Source: Metallyticus violacea
Taxonomy: Eukaryota; Arthropoda; Insecta; Mantodea; Metallyticidae
Direction: 5' to 3'
DNA: 64,000 nt
NCBI GenBank assembly: GCA_030762175.1
Contig: CM060833.1
Location: 8,204,501 to 8,268,500, forward strand
Each line of letters starts with the position of its first letter. Position 1 is the stretch's first letter. Positions 32,322 to 42,910 of the stretch are shown here, one piece after another. The notes under the pieces are model-generated. The model had not been told where the DNA came from, made no database searches, and worked only from the letters and a program-made list of their open reading frames with translations. A program made the translations under genes and the position numbers.

Positions 32322-32594
32322 TTATAAAGACGCCCGAATCTCTATCAGTGTTTTAATAGCCCCTTTTCCTCCAAATGTATAAAAAACGGTATTTATATCC
32401 TTAATTGCAAATTTTGTTAAGCATTCTGCACTGGCTTGACTTTTACGGTTATATCTCTCAGAAGAATAATCATAGACATTCGTAAAAACAAAACCTCCAA
32501 TAAAATTTGCACATGCCTCTAATTTTGATGAATGTTTCTTGTCATGCTTTGCCTTTCTCAGCTTCAGGGAAAGAGGGATTGAAATACAATTCAC
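32322..32594 (-). CDS. Unrecognised ORF, 90 codons
   Basis: MNCISIPLSLKLRKAKHDKK..., then NFIGGFVFTNVYDYSSERYN and INTVFYTFGGKGAIKTL. Balanced composition, no low-complexity runs, so it may be a piece of an old transposon or gene. I do not recognise a family, and no flanking exon or terminal repeat was seen. Confidence 0.2.
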   Translation of the reverse strand: MNCISIPLSLKLRKAKHDKKHSSKLEACANFIGGFVFTNVYDYSSERYNRKSQASAECLTKFAIKDINTVFYTFGGKGAIKTLIEIRASL

Positions 32595-32599
32595 ATAAA

Positions 32600-33830
32600 G
32601 CCCGTCATCTTTTTTTTACGAATTCCTCATAGATATGCAACTATTTTCATATGTTTTTGTTGTTTACAGTTTACTACAGCGCTATGTTACGTTCCGTTAG
32701 GTTGGTACTAGTTGCCGCCTTAGCCATCTGTCAGTTGCTTTGCTTACTGTGTTCCTTACAGGTGTTTAAACATCAGTGTGTATCTATAGGTTTTAACATG
32801 CTTCATAACTCTTATAAATCTCAAATTGACTCATAATAATCTGAGTTGATCTATCAAAGAAAAAGGCTTAGAATGTAAACTTTGTATGGTGTTCATAATC
32901 TTTACATTTAATGAAACAAAACAAGTACTTCGCGAATTCACACGAAACTTCACTAGCCTGCCATTCAATAACAACTGACTACCGACATAACGATGATTAT
33001 GCTTGCACATTACAAGTGTATAGACTGGTAACTTGTAGTTATTAGTGAAATTCTCTTCCATAAATATTTCTGTTACTCTTTAACTCCGAACTTACAAATG
33101 CACAAGTGAATTTTCGTAGTTCTGTCCCACGAAAGTATTAGAATTAGTTGGACACTAGTAATTTGTATAAATTTCTCTACAAGTATAGGAACTTCAGTAA
33201 ATTCAAATACTAGTACATTTATTATCTTGTTAATTATTTTGGTAGGCAGTTGACCAAAATGTGCTCAATATTAGCGAAAGTGATGATAATAAGTAGGAAT
33301 ATGTAAAAAGAAAGAATAAATAAATATTTGTGTATAATGAAAAATTAGGTTAAGTGCAAATGACTGATATGAACGTTTGCTGTTCCAAATGCACATTTCA
33401 GACCAGCATTTAAGTTAATGTATTTTGAAGGTTCTTGCTACATTCGAAACTAGTTTCTTTTCATTCTCTTTTGGCACAATTTTCCCATTTTTTTTATATT
33501 ATAACGTGATTATAAGCAATATAAACAGATCAAATGGACTAATAAAATGACCCCGAGAGCAATCGGGAAACGCGATTCTTCTGCCATCTCTCGACGGCTG
33601 AAATAGATGCTCCTAAATGCAGTCTCATGGTACCGTCGTGTCAAAGGGGGTTATTACGCTTGAATATCGATAAACATATAATAGAGCATTTAAATTGTCG
33701 TTATGTATGAGAGAAAAACAAGACTCATTTTGTAGAAATGATAATTATCCGCTCCGTGCATTAAAACTTCCTAATGAGTGGACATAACCTTATTCAAGGT
33801 ATGACGACGTATAGCAAACAAGCTGTTCTA
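32600..33830. other. Unassigned AT-rich DNA
   Basis: No coding similarity, SINE or X/Y match found. Confidence 0.4.
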
Positions 33831-34102
33831 CGCCACCGGTGGCCGAGGTAGTTACGGCGCGAACTCATGAGCGGGAGGTCCTCCCTGACTGAGGTTTTCT
33901 CCAGGTTTTCCTCGGTGCTCATAAATAGCAAATGCCGAGGAGGTAGCCTAAACTTAGGCCTGGAACGTTTCCTTCCTTAAAATCCTTTCCCAATATATCA
34001 TTTCATTTCATGTCTCATCAGTGCCCACCGCCTTTGGTGCCTCAGTAGTAAAAACGGGCGTTAAACACCATTCACAATAAATAAATAAATAAACAAATAA
34101 AA
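33831..34102 (+). mobile_element. SINE-A with the B box deleted
   Basis: Head CGCCACCGGTGGCCGAGGTAG, GAGCGGGAGGTC joined directly to CTCCCTGACTGAGG: about 27-30 nt carrying the B box are lost. The remaining body and the ACGGGCGTTAAACACC tail are present, then an (AAAT)n tail. CTGTTC occurs on both sides and may be a short target-duplication remnant. Confidence 0.92.
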
Positions 34103-34230
34103 CCTGTTCCTTCATCTTGCTTTTATATGACATCCACATGACGTCACTTGTAATTTTTTACTAATACTTTACCAGTGTAGCATTTCTATCGTGAAACAGA
34201 AAGTTATAACACCATACTTTACAAGAACCT

Positions 34231-34281
34231 GTACTAATACACTTGTATGTATTAAACCATGCTTTTGTGAAACAGGGCCCT
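34231..34281 (+). repeat. Short dispersed repeat, copy 1
   Basis: ACACTTGTATGTATTAAACC + ATGCTTTTGTGAAACAGGGCC. The same sequence with few changes is at 43959-44001 in the same orientation. The GAAACAGGGCC end is of the kind seen at DNA-transposon tips, but no inverted partner was found near either copy. Confidence 0.7.
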
Positions 34282-34565
34282 GGATAATAACTACATTTAA
34301 GCATATTAACCTTTGTAACGCAACAACAATCAGTCGTATAAAACTGTACATAAAACATTCCTGGTTGTGACGATGACGTTTCAGGCGGTGCATGCACATA
34401 ATGGCTCTTATGGGCAAGAGGCTGCCACATCCCCCACCATAATATTCCAAAATCTCATGGAAAGATTGGTTTGTACATCGACTGCAAAGCAAATAATAAC
34501 AACAAATACAAATGTATAAAATCCCCTGCAAACGATTTTTTTTACGCATTAACACGTTGTTGGAA

Positions 34566-34858
34566 TCGGTTCTAGTAATGTAATGGTAACCATACTTGCC
34601 TCCTAAACCCAAGATCGCGGGTTATTTCCGGCCAGGAGCGAGGGATTTTTTCGGGTGTAAGTATGTCTTCCTTCGGAAGGGAAGTAAAGCCTTGGGTCCC
34701 GTATCGTACATTTACGGCACAATAAAGAACCTCAAGTCTGAAAGAAGAGGCCACTGAGCTAAATTTGTCGGCCGTTTCACGCCCTGAATTGAATGGGATG
34801 CTGATGACCTGAGATGTTAAAGAGCGTCCATAAATAAAACAAATAAAAAAAAAATGTT
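34566..34858 (+). mobile_element. SINE-B, full length, with target-site duplication
   Basis: GGTTCTAGTAATGTAATGGTAACC head, TTGCCTCCTAAACCCAAGATC, damaged B box (GGGTTATTTCC), body GGCACAATAAAGAACCTCAAG, tail ATAAATAAAACAAATAAAAAA. Flanked by TGTTGGAA (34558-34565 and 34859-34866). Confidence 0.92.
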
Positions 34859-34866
34859 TGTTGGAA

Positions 34867-35489
34867 GTTAACATTGGTATTTTTGGGGGAGTGCGCAAAC
34901 CAGCAACCTGCTACTGGAGCCGCACCTGTTTGCTTCTCTTTTCATATAATCCGAATTTTCGATAATCCCAGGTCCCATCGAAATCCAATAATCGGAACTC
35001 TGCTGTAATATGTGACGCTGTAACGACTCGGCCATCTTTCTAATCCTGTAAATGAGTGTTTTAAAACGAACAATACTTTAATATACAAGTCCAGCTTTGT
35101 TTCAGTAATACTAATTTTACGTTCTACCAACTTAGCAATTCAATTACGAAATACGTTAATATGATGAAAAATACCGCTAGAAGAGAAGGGCTCTAGAAAT
35201 GAATTCAGAACATTTTCATTAAACATTCAGGGTCAACTTGTGCACAACAAGTGAGATTGATCCTTTAGCAGATTGCGTCGTCCGCTAGGGGTCGACTGAG
35301 GCGGGGAGGTGGGGGTTTACATTTCACTTTAAATAAGCTGTAAGCTTTAGACAGCAGCTCGGGACGACAAGGTCAAAGCATAGAACATTTGCACGTGAAC
35401 TTGCCAGGGTACACTTCTGATTTAAGAACGAGAAAGTTTAGTGATGGTTTACAGGTGTCATAGTCCCGTATCCATATTCACTTTCTAAA
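34867..35489. other. Unassigned single-copy flank of the minisatellite
   Basis: Contains a GC-richer segment CGCTAGGGGTCGACTGAGGC near 35284. No gene recognised. Confidence 0.35.
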
Positions 35490-38296
35490 ACATAACTCTC
35501 TCTAGTATTTCTAATAAAGGATCAGCTGATTTATCTTTGTTCTCCGTCATGATCACCTCTATTATTAATATTACTGTTAATAAAGGTAGTCATGTATCAG
35601 CCGATTTATCTATATTTGTTGTTCTATGTCATGATCACCTCTAGTATTATTAGTACTGTTAATAAAGGTCGGTCATGTATCAGCTGATTTATCTATATTC
35701 GTTGTTCTATGTCATGATCACCTCTAGTATTATTAGTACTGTTAATAAAGGTCGGTCATGTATCAGCTGATTTATCTATATTCGTTGTTCTAAGTCATGA
35801 TCACCTCTAATATTAGTATTACTGTTAATAAAGGTCGGTCATGTATCAGCTGATTTATCTATATTTGTTGTTCTATGTCATGATCACCTCTATTATTATT
35901 AGTACTGTTAATAAAGATAGTCATGTATCAACTGATTTATTTATATTTGTTGTTCTATGTCATGATCACCTCTAGTATTATTAGTACTGTTAATAAAGGT
36001 CGGTCATGTATCAGCTGATTTATCTATATTCGTTGTTCTATGTCATGATCACCTCTAGTATTATTAGTACTGTTAATAAAGGTCGGTCATGTATCAGCTG
36101 ATTTATCTATATTTGTTGTTCTATGTCATGATCACCTCTAGTATTATTAGTACTGTTAATAAAGGTAGTCATGTATCAACTGATTTATCTATATTTGTTG
36201 TTCTAAGTCATGATCACCTGTAGTATTAATAGTACTGTTAATAAAGGTAGTCATGTATCAACTGATTTATCTATATTTGTTGTTCTAAGTCATGACCACC
36301 TCCAGTATTAATATTACTGTTAATAAAGGTGGTCATGTATCAGCTGATTTATCTGCATTCGTTGTTCGAAGTCATCACCTGCTCTATTATTAATAATACT
36401 GATAATAAAGGTGGTCATGTATCAGCTGATTTATCTACATTCGTTGTTCTAAGTCATGACCACCTCTAGTATTAATATTACTGTTAATAAAGGTGGTCAT
36501 GTATCAGCTGATTTATCTGCATTCGTTGTTCGAAGTCATGACCTGCTCTATTATTAATAATACTGATAATAAAGGTGGTCATGTATCAGCTGATTTATCT
36601 ACATTCGTTGTTCTAAGTCATGACCACCTCTAGTATTAATATTATTGTTAATAAAGGTGGTCATGTATCAGCTGATTTATCTATATTCGCTGTTCTAAGT
36701 CATGGTCACCTCTAGTATTAGTATTACTGTTAATAAAGGTAGGTCATGTATCAGCTGATTTGTCTATATTCGTTGTTCTAAGTAATGATCACCTCTAGTA
36801 TTAATATTACTGTTAATAAATGTCGGGCATGTATCAGCTGATTTATCTATATTCGTTGTTCTAAGTCATGACCATCTCTAGTATTAATATTACTGTTAAT
36901 AAAGGTGGTCATGTATCAGCTGATTTATCTATATTTGTTGTTCTAAGTCATGATCACCTCTAGTATTAGTATTACTGTTAATAAAGGTCGGTCATGTATC
37001 AGCTGATTTATCTGTATTCGTTGTTCTAAGTCATGATCACCTCTAGTATTAATATTACTGTTAATAAAGGTCGGTCATGTATCAGCCGATTTATCTATAT
37101 TTGTTGTTCTAAGTCATGATCACCTCTAGTATTAGTATTACTGTTAATAAAGGTCGGTCATGTATCAGCTGATTTATCTGTATTCGTTGTTCTAAGTCAT
37201 GATCACCTGTAGTATTAATAGTACTGTTAATAAAGGTAGTCATGTATCAACTGATTTATCTATATTTGTTGTTCTAAGTCATGACCACCTCCAGTATTAA
37301 TATTACTGTTAATAAAGGTGGTCATGTATCAGCTGATTTATCTGCATTCGTTGTTCGAAGTCATGACCTGCTCTATTATTAATAATACTGATAATAAAGG
37401 TGGTCATGTATCAGCTGATTTATCTACATTCGTTGTTCTAAGTCATGACCACCTCTAGTATTAATATTACTGTTAATAAAGGTGGTCATGTATCAGCTGA
37501 TTTATCTGCATTCGTTGTTCGAAGTCATGACCTGCTCTATTATTAATAATACTGATAATAAAGGTGGTCATGTATCAGCTGATTTATCTACATTCGTTGT
37601 TCTAAGTCATGACTATCTCTAGTATTAATATTACTGTTAATAAAGGTGGTCATGTATCAGCCGATTTATCTATATTTGTTGTTCTATGTCATGATCACCT
37701 CTAGTATTAATAGTACTGTTAATAAAGCTGGTCATGTATCAGCTGATTTATCTATATTCGTTGTTCTAAGTCATGATCACCTCTAGTATTAATAGTACTG
37801 TTAATAAATGTCGGGCATGTATCAGCTGATTTATCTATATTCGTTGTTCTAAGTCATGACACCTCTAGTATTAATATTACTGTTAATAAAGGTCGGTCAT
37901 GTATCAGCCGATTTATCTATATTTGTTGTTCTAAGTCATCATCACCTCTAGTATTAATAGTACTGTTAATAAAGCTGGTCATGTATCAGCTGATTTATCT
38001 ATATTCGTTGTTCTAAGTCATGATCACCTCTAGTATTAATATTACTGTTAATAAAGGTCGGTCATGTATCAGCTGATTTATCTATATTCGTTGTTCTAAG
38101 TCATGACCACCTCTAGTATTAATATTACTGTTAATAAAGGTAGTCATGTATCAACTGATTTATCTATATTCGTTGTTCTAAATCATGGCCACCTCTATTA
38201 TTAATAATATTGTTAATAAAGGTCGATCATGTATCAGCTGATTTAATCATATTCGTTGTTTTAAGTCATGACAACCTCTAATTTTAACAATACTGC
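35490..38296. repeat. Minisatellite, ~83 bp unit, about 33-34 copies
   Basis: The unit reads TCATGTATCAGCTGATTTAT + CTATATTCGTTGTTCTAAGT + CATGATCACCTCTAGTATTA + ATATTACTGTTAATAAAGGT + CGG, length 81-84 bp. Each unit carries the 10 bp palindrome ATCAGCTGAT (or ATCAACTGAT / ATCAGCCGAT) and usually TGATCA. Variants: CTGCATTCGTTGTTCGAAGT with GACCTGCTCTATTATTAATA alternates with CTACATTCGTTGTTCTAAGT in two separate blocks. A ~410 bp block at 36212 is repeated at 37201, offset 989 bp. Edges: a partial unit at the left, a diverged last unit at the right (ATTTTAACAATACTGCTTG). Confidence 0.97.
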
Positions 38297-38602
38297 TTGT
38301 AACTTCTGGCATTTCTGAAGTAGCTTTGTTGCTCACAGAAGTGCATACCATCTTTAAACATTCCTAGTTATCTGTCATCTGGGTGTGGCTTGACAAGAGA
38401 TGACGTTATACACAGAATAAAATAAATGACACTGCATAAAATAACTCCTGGTAGGAAACAATTCCTGTGTGTCCCAAATTTCCTACTAGTCTAATGGGGC
38501 ATTAATAATGGTTGTTTGACTTATGCAATGTCCATGTGCGTTCTCATGCTATGCCCGATTTAATAAATTATCGTAAACTAAACATTAGTCGCCTTTTTGG
38601 TA
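38297..38602. other. Unassigned right flank of the minisatellite
   Basis: No gene or repeat recognised. Confidence 0.35.
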
Positions 38603-38615
38603 CTTTGAGGATTAT

Positions 38616-38676
38616 TTTTTTTTTTTTTTGAGTAGTGTTTAACGCCCGTTTTTACTACTGAGGCACCACAGGCGGT
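38616..38676 (-). mobile_element. Very short 5'-truncated SINE-A insertion
   Basis: Only the last ~45 nt of SINE-A (reverse complement AGTGTTTAACGCCCG...CACCACAGGCGG) plus a T run. Flanked by a perfect 13 bp duplication CTTTGAGGATTAT (38603-38615, 38677-38689). Confidence 0.95.
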
Positions 38677-38689
38677 CTTTGAGGATTAT

Positions 38690-40115
38690 GAAATAACAGG
38701 GAAAGACCACAGATAACTGTCCCCTAACGGTATGTCGGAATCTGTTTCCAGATATATTCAAACAACTGAAGAAGCTGTACCCAAGACCAAAGATATATGA
38801 ACAGTAGATTTTTTCAGGAAATTTTAGTGTTAACGCAGCCGCCCTACTGGCCAAACCTGGTCCATTATTTTTTTCACTTATCCGATTGATTGACTTCCGA
38901 TGATGAGGTCATTGTGTGGCAATATGATAGAAAAGCGTGACAAGAATATTTTCATGTGAAATTGAATCATTAACAGAAACTGATCTCAAGGGTTCTAAAT
39001 TTTAAAATATATAATTTAAATAATTTTTATATATTTGGACGAGGGATGAAAAATTCTAGAGCGGAAACACTTCGTACCATGTCGCAGACTTAGGGCATGT
39101 TAAAGTGCTCCATATCTGAAAAAAGAGGTGCCTGAACAAAATTAACGGCCATTTCACGTGCAAGATGTGCCTTAGCACCACACTGTATGAAGCGTTGGGG
39201 TGACACCTGACATCTGTAGGTGCTAAGTGTAACTAGAATCTAATGGTCCGCCGGGACCCGAAAGAGATCTTAGACCTAATCCTGTAATTCGATAATGAAC
39301 ACGTTTTCGCTCTAAAAGCATTGACGCAAAAAATGCGCCTTATCGCATTTTAAAATGGGATTCTGAAAGAGAAACCATTTAAAAGGTCGCACCTAGCCAA
39401 ACATAATTATTTGAAAAAAACATGGTAATTAATTTACAAGAGTAAAACAATTTATATATATTTGGGGGATTTTCCCACAAAGATAATAAAAGTAGGGTAA
39501 AATTGCACATTTATAAGACAAGTAAATATAATTGATTTGTGGTCCAAGGTAAGCGAACCTGTATTGCTGTTAATTTCTTAGCAGCATTTTACCACAAGAA
39601 CAGTCTGAACATAGCCTGAAATAATAACGTGATTTGTCTTAATCTTAATTATTATTCGCTGGAACACATTTCAGTGTTTATAAGTTTCCACAGCGAAAAA
39701 CGTTGAATGTACGTTCATTTGGTCAGAATTATTCAGTACCAAAAGTCGTATTATTGCCGTAACCTGGGCAACCTGAAAATTATCGCAAACTTTAATTCGC
39801 AAGAGCGGGTAGTGCCAACATAATCATCAACCGCCACCATCCCGGTAACTTAAACTTTAACGTTAATTGTAATTATGTCGGTATGCTTAAATGCCGTCAT
39901 AATCCTTTTTAACATTTTGATGACACACAAAAGCCTAATAGCTGTTCAATTTATTAAAAAGTAGTATAAATGTTCTTGGGTTGTATTCAGTTATGCAGAG
40001 CCATCTGCAGGAGAATACAGGTAGTAGAGTCAATTTCGGACATACGCACTCAGATTTTGATCCTATGAAGTACCCAAACTCTCTCTACTGTATATTGTGA
40101 TAAGAATTATAAGAC
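38690..40115. other. Unassigned DNA
   Basis: No transposase frames. Contains a decayed SINE-B piece (listed separately). Otherwise AT-rich without recognisable genes. Confidence 0.4.
39071..39165 (+). mobile_element. Decayed SINE-B fragment
   Basis: GTACCATGTCGCAGACTTAGGGCA, CATATCTGAAAAAAGAGGTG and GGCCATTTCACGTGC align in order with the middle of SINE-B (GTCCCGTGTCGTACATTTACGGCA, AGCCTGAAAGAAGAGGCC, GGCCGTTTCACGCCC). Confidence 0.55.
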
Positions 40116-40275
40116 AGCCGTCGTGGTCTAGCGATAACGTTAGCAACTACTGATCCGAATATTCTGAGTTCGAATCCCGGCAGATCAAGGTGTGTGCATA
40201 GGGTTTCTTTAGAAGTTTTTTGTGCTTACCCTGAGAAGATGAATGCCAGATATCTTAAGGCGCCAAAAACTACAA
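40116..40275 (+). mobile_element. tRNA-derived SINE of a third kind (SINE-C)
   Basis: GCCGTCGTGGTCTAGCGATAACG gives an A box (TGGTCTAGCGATAACG), and GAGTTCGAATCCCGGCA is a perfect B box ~40 nt later. The tail (GTGTGTGCATAGGGTTTC...) is unlike SINE-A or SINE-B. The acceptor arm could pair only poorly, so this is a SINE head rather than a tRNA gene. One copy in the window. Confidence 0.6.
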
Positions 40276-40689
40276 GCTCATTTGTACCTTCATTAATTTA
40301 TTTTATTTTATTTGTCATTCCTACAGACTTACGCCCATAGTATTCAATCTACCATCTACAGACATCACGAAATAAATAAAACATAACATAAAAAAATAAA
40401 ATGTGCAATACTCTATCTCGGCACCTTGTTGCCCATACCGGGATATATTCCAAATTTTATCATTTATTATTTATTAATAACATTATTTCATTACATATTA
40501 ATACATTTTACAATTCATAATCTATAAAAAGAAAATATAATATAACAATAAACTAAATAGAACACAGAATGAAACAATTCTTCTAATAATTTAATAATTT
40601 ACATGGGAACCAGTAGTTATCATTAGCTGATAACCCGCTAACTACCTTACCGTCGGAAACCGAACTGTGAGGGTGCTGGTAACCTTACC
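40276..40689. other. AT-rich DNA
   Basis: Long ATTTTATTTTATTT and AAATAAATAAAACATAACAT runs. No gene seen. Confidence 0.4.
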
Positions 40690-41456
40690 CTAGATATCTA
40701 AGAGAATTTAATTTCTATTTTACTTTTAGTTCCACATTCTGTATTCACGTCTTATTTCTCTTTAGGTTTTAATGTTTATGTGTTCTTAAACTTTAATATT
40801 ACTACATGCTTTGAACTCTACCTTCCTATATTCTATATTCACTTTAAGTATGTTTTTACCCTTGCTATTCTATCTCTGTTTTTTGTACATATAATCCTTA
40901 CTTACTACTCTTCAATTTACTTTCATTGTTTATATAACTTATTTGTATTTCATTATTATTTATCACTCAGTTTACACTCATCAAACACTTTTACTATCCT
41001 CTTTTAATTACCACCACTTCCTTCTTCTTGTGGCTCCTCCTTCCCCGTGATCCTTACCTGCCCTCCATCTTCATTCATCTCCTCCTTTTGCAGTATGTTG
41101 TTTAGTATAATAACCACCATGTATACTCGCTGTCTTCTTTCTTCTTCATTAGTTGAATGATTGAGTAGTTGTTGGCGTTGTGTTAATGATATATTTGTGA
41201 TCGTTCTTCTGTCTTTACTCTTCACTCGGTCGGTATTCTTTCCTTTTCTCCTTCCCTCACTTTCTTTCTCTCTAATTGTTATGCTGTTAGTTATTGTTTT
41301 TCAGTCATTCATATAATTATCAGAAAACTTCTCCTTTTACTCCTCGCTCCTCTGTTCTCCTTCCTCTTATCTTCTCCGCCTTACTCTCTTCCCTGGTTAT
41401 CTTCACTATTCCTTTCATTCCCTCCTTCTTCATGACTTGGTATTGTATTTGCGGAG

Positions 41457-41458
<2 letters not shown>
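40690..41458 (+). repeat. Pyrimidine-rich tract
   Basis: The plus strand is strongly T+C biased for about 750 bp, with blocks such as TTTCCTTTTCTCCTTCCCTC, CTCCTTCCTCTTATCTTCTCC and CCACTTCCTTCTTCTTG. The bias is broken only by short purine-containing stretches. No coding evidence; open frames here reflect the composition. It ends in a (TA)n tract. Confidence 0.75.

Positions 41459-41497
<39 letters not shown>
41459..41497. repeat. (TA)n microsatellite
   Basis: About 19 uninterrupted TA units directly after the pyrimidine-rich tract. Confidence 0.97.
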
Positions 41498-41500
<3 letters not shown>

Positions 41501-42099
41501 TCACTGCTACATACAACGCTACTAGCGACAGTTACAGTAATTATATGATTAAAACAGAAGTCGCCATCTATTAGACAATTATGAACTTCAATATCAAACA
41601 TTGTTGCCGAAATAACAACTCTAGCTTGGAAACGGAATAGTTATCTGCCCAATAACATTTATAGTAACAGATAATCCAAAGCTTTATGAAACTTGGCCTT
41701 AAACAAAAAACTAATGAACTTAAAGAAAATGACCTTCACATAAGGATATATCTCTTTACCTTCTGTTTTCAGTGCACGAGACAGAAGCGTGAGGCGTATA
41801 TTTTCATGTTATGGTCTGTCCGTGAGGATGAATGTTCCACTGCTGAACACTTAGCTAACTGTCCAATCATCTGCTCCCCCCAGACATTAGCGTCAGTTAA
41901 GGGTGATCCTAATTCGAACATGTTACCTTGAAACGAGAGTATGAATTCCTGACACGCTAAGTGAAAGCTGAGGAGTACCAAAATCGATAAGAGGAAAAGC
42001 AGTCAGTGCAGCTGCAACTCAGGTCTTCAGCATTCTGTGCAAACGCCCACATTCACTAGCACTATGACTAATGATTTACATGTTGAAAAGAAGAAAAGT
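41498..42099. other. Unassigned DNA
   Basis: No recognised coding or repeat content up to the end-A terminus of X4. Confidence 0.35.
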
Positions 42100-42585
42100 G
42101 CGCCACGCAGGAGCAGCGTAAACTAAGCGAATTCCTCAGCAAGTTGAACTTTTATTACAGAGCGCTACAGCAGGAAATGTAATAACTAACAAGTAACGCT
42201 AAACAGGTGTATTTAATAAAAAACATAACCATACTTAAAAGTATATGCTTTACCCGTATCATTATTACTTTATTTAACTTTTATATTAATACCTTAACGT
42301 ATCCAATTGCACTTAGCTGTATAACAACTAAAACCGAATGTGATTAACATTTAAGCTACAAGTTAATTTTAGACGTACGATTGCTTGTTTTTCTGTGTTC
42401 CGAAACCGTTGTGTTCTCTCCGCCTGCATTTATTGTACATTTTACACTGCCAAGGTTGATAGAGTACATATACTACGCTAAGATTGGTACATCGCTCAGC
42501 ATTCCCTGGAATTCAGCTTTTTCCGCTGCCGTTCGGTATTTAAGTCGTAGGACGGCAGCTGTCTGTAAGAGTACGTCTGATTACA
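42100..42585 (+). repeat. Element X copy X4 (subfamily II, truncated)
   Basis: End A: CGCCACGCAGGAGCAGCGTA, AACTAAGCGAATTCCTCAGC, AAGTTGAAC. Then TTATTACAGAGCGCTA and the subfamily II core: TAATAAAAAACATAACC, GTGATTAACATTTAAGC, CGATTGCTTGTTTTTCTGTG, CCGCCTGCATTTATTGTACA, ATTCAGCTTTTTCCGCTGCC. Ends before the NRF-1-like motif. A palindrome follows directly. No subrepeats remain. Confidence 0.85.
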
Positions 42586-42596
42586 CAAATTTACAA

Positions 42597-42893
42597 TATA
42601 TATATATATTCATAAAAACACTCAGAGTGCAATATAAAAAAGTTCACATAAAATTTCACACTAAAAACCGTAAAATTTCACACTAAAACCACACGATATT
42701 TCGAACTTGGCTCTTGGTCACGTGATGAGAATGAACTTTTTTTTTTTTTTGAGTTCATTCTCATCACATGACCAAGAGCCGAGCTCGAAATATCGTGTGG
42801 TTTTAGTGTTCAATTTTACGGCTTTTAGTGTGAAATTTTATGTGAACTTTTTTATATTGCACTCTGAGTGTTTTTATGAATGAATATATATAT
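42597..42893. repeat. Near-perfect palindrome (foldback), ~130 bp arms
   Basis: Left arm 42597-42737 and right arm 42751-42893 are reverse complements with only a handful of differences (e.g. ACCGTAAAATTTCACAC against GCCGTAAAATTGAACAC; CTTGGCTCTTGGTCACG against CTCGGCTCTTGGTCATG). The loop is a 13 T run plus GAG. Outer ends are (TA)n. No coding frame. Candidate foldback/MITE-like element, or an inverted duplication. Confidence 0.93.
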
Positions 42894-42910
42894 ATACATA
42901 CACACACACA

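Noticed and set aside
35490..38296. CRISPR array interpretation of the regularly spaced repeats
   Set aside because: Units are directly tandem without unique spacers, and the context is eukaryotic.
41294..41548. Long open frames in the pyrimidine-rich and TA-repeat region
   Set aside because: They are rich in F, S, L, Y and I owing to composition, or consist of IYIYIY from (TA)n. No domain content.
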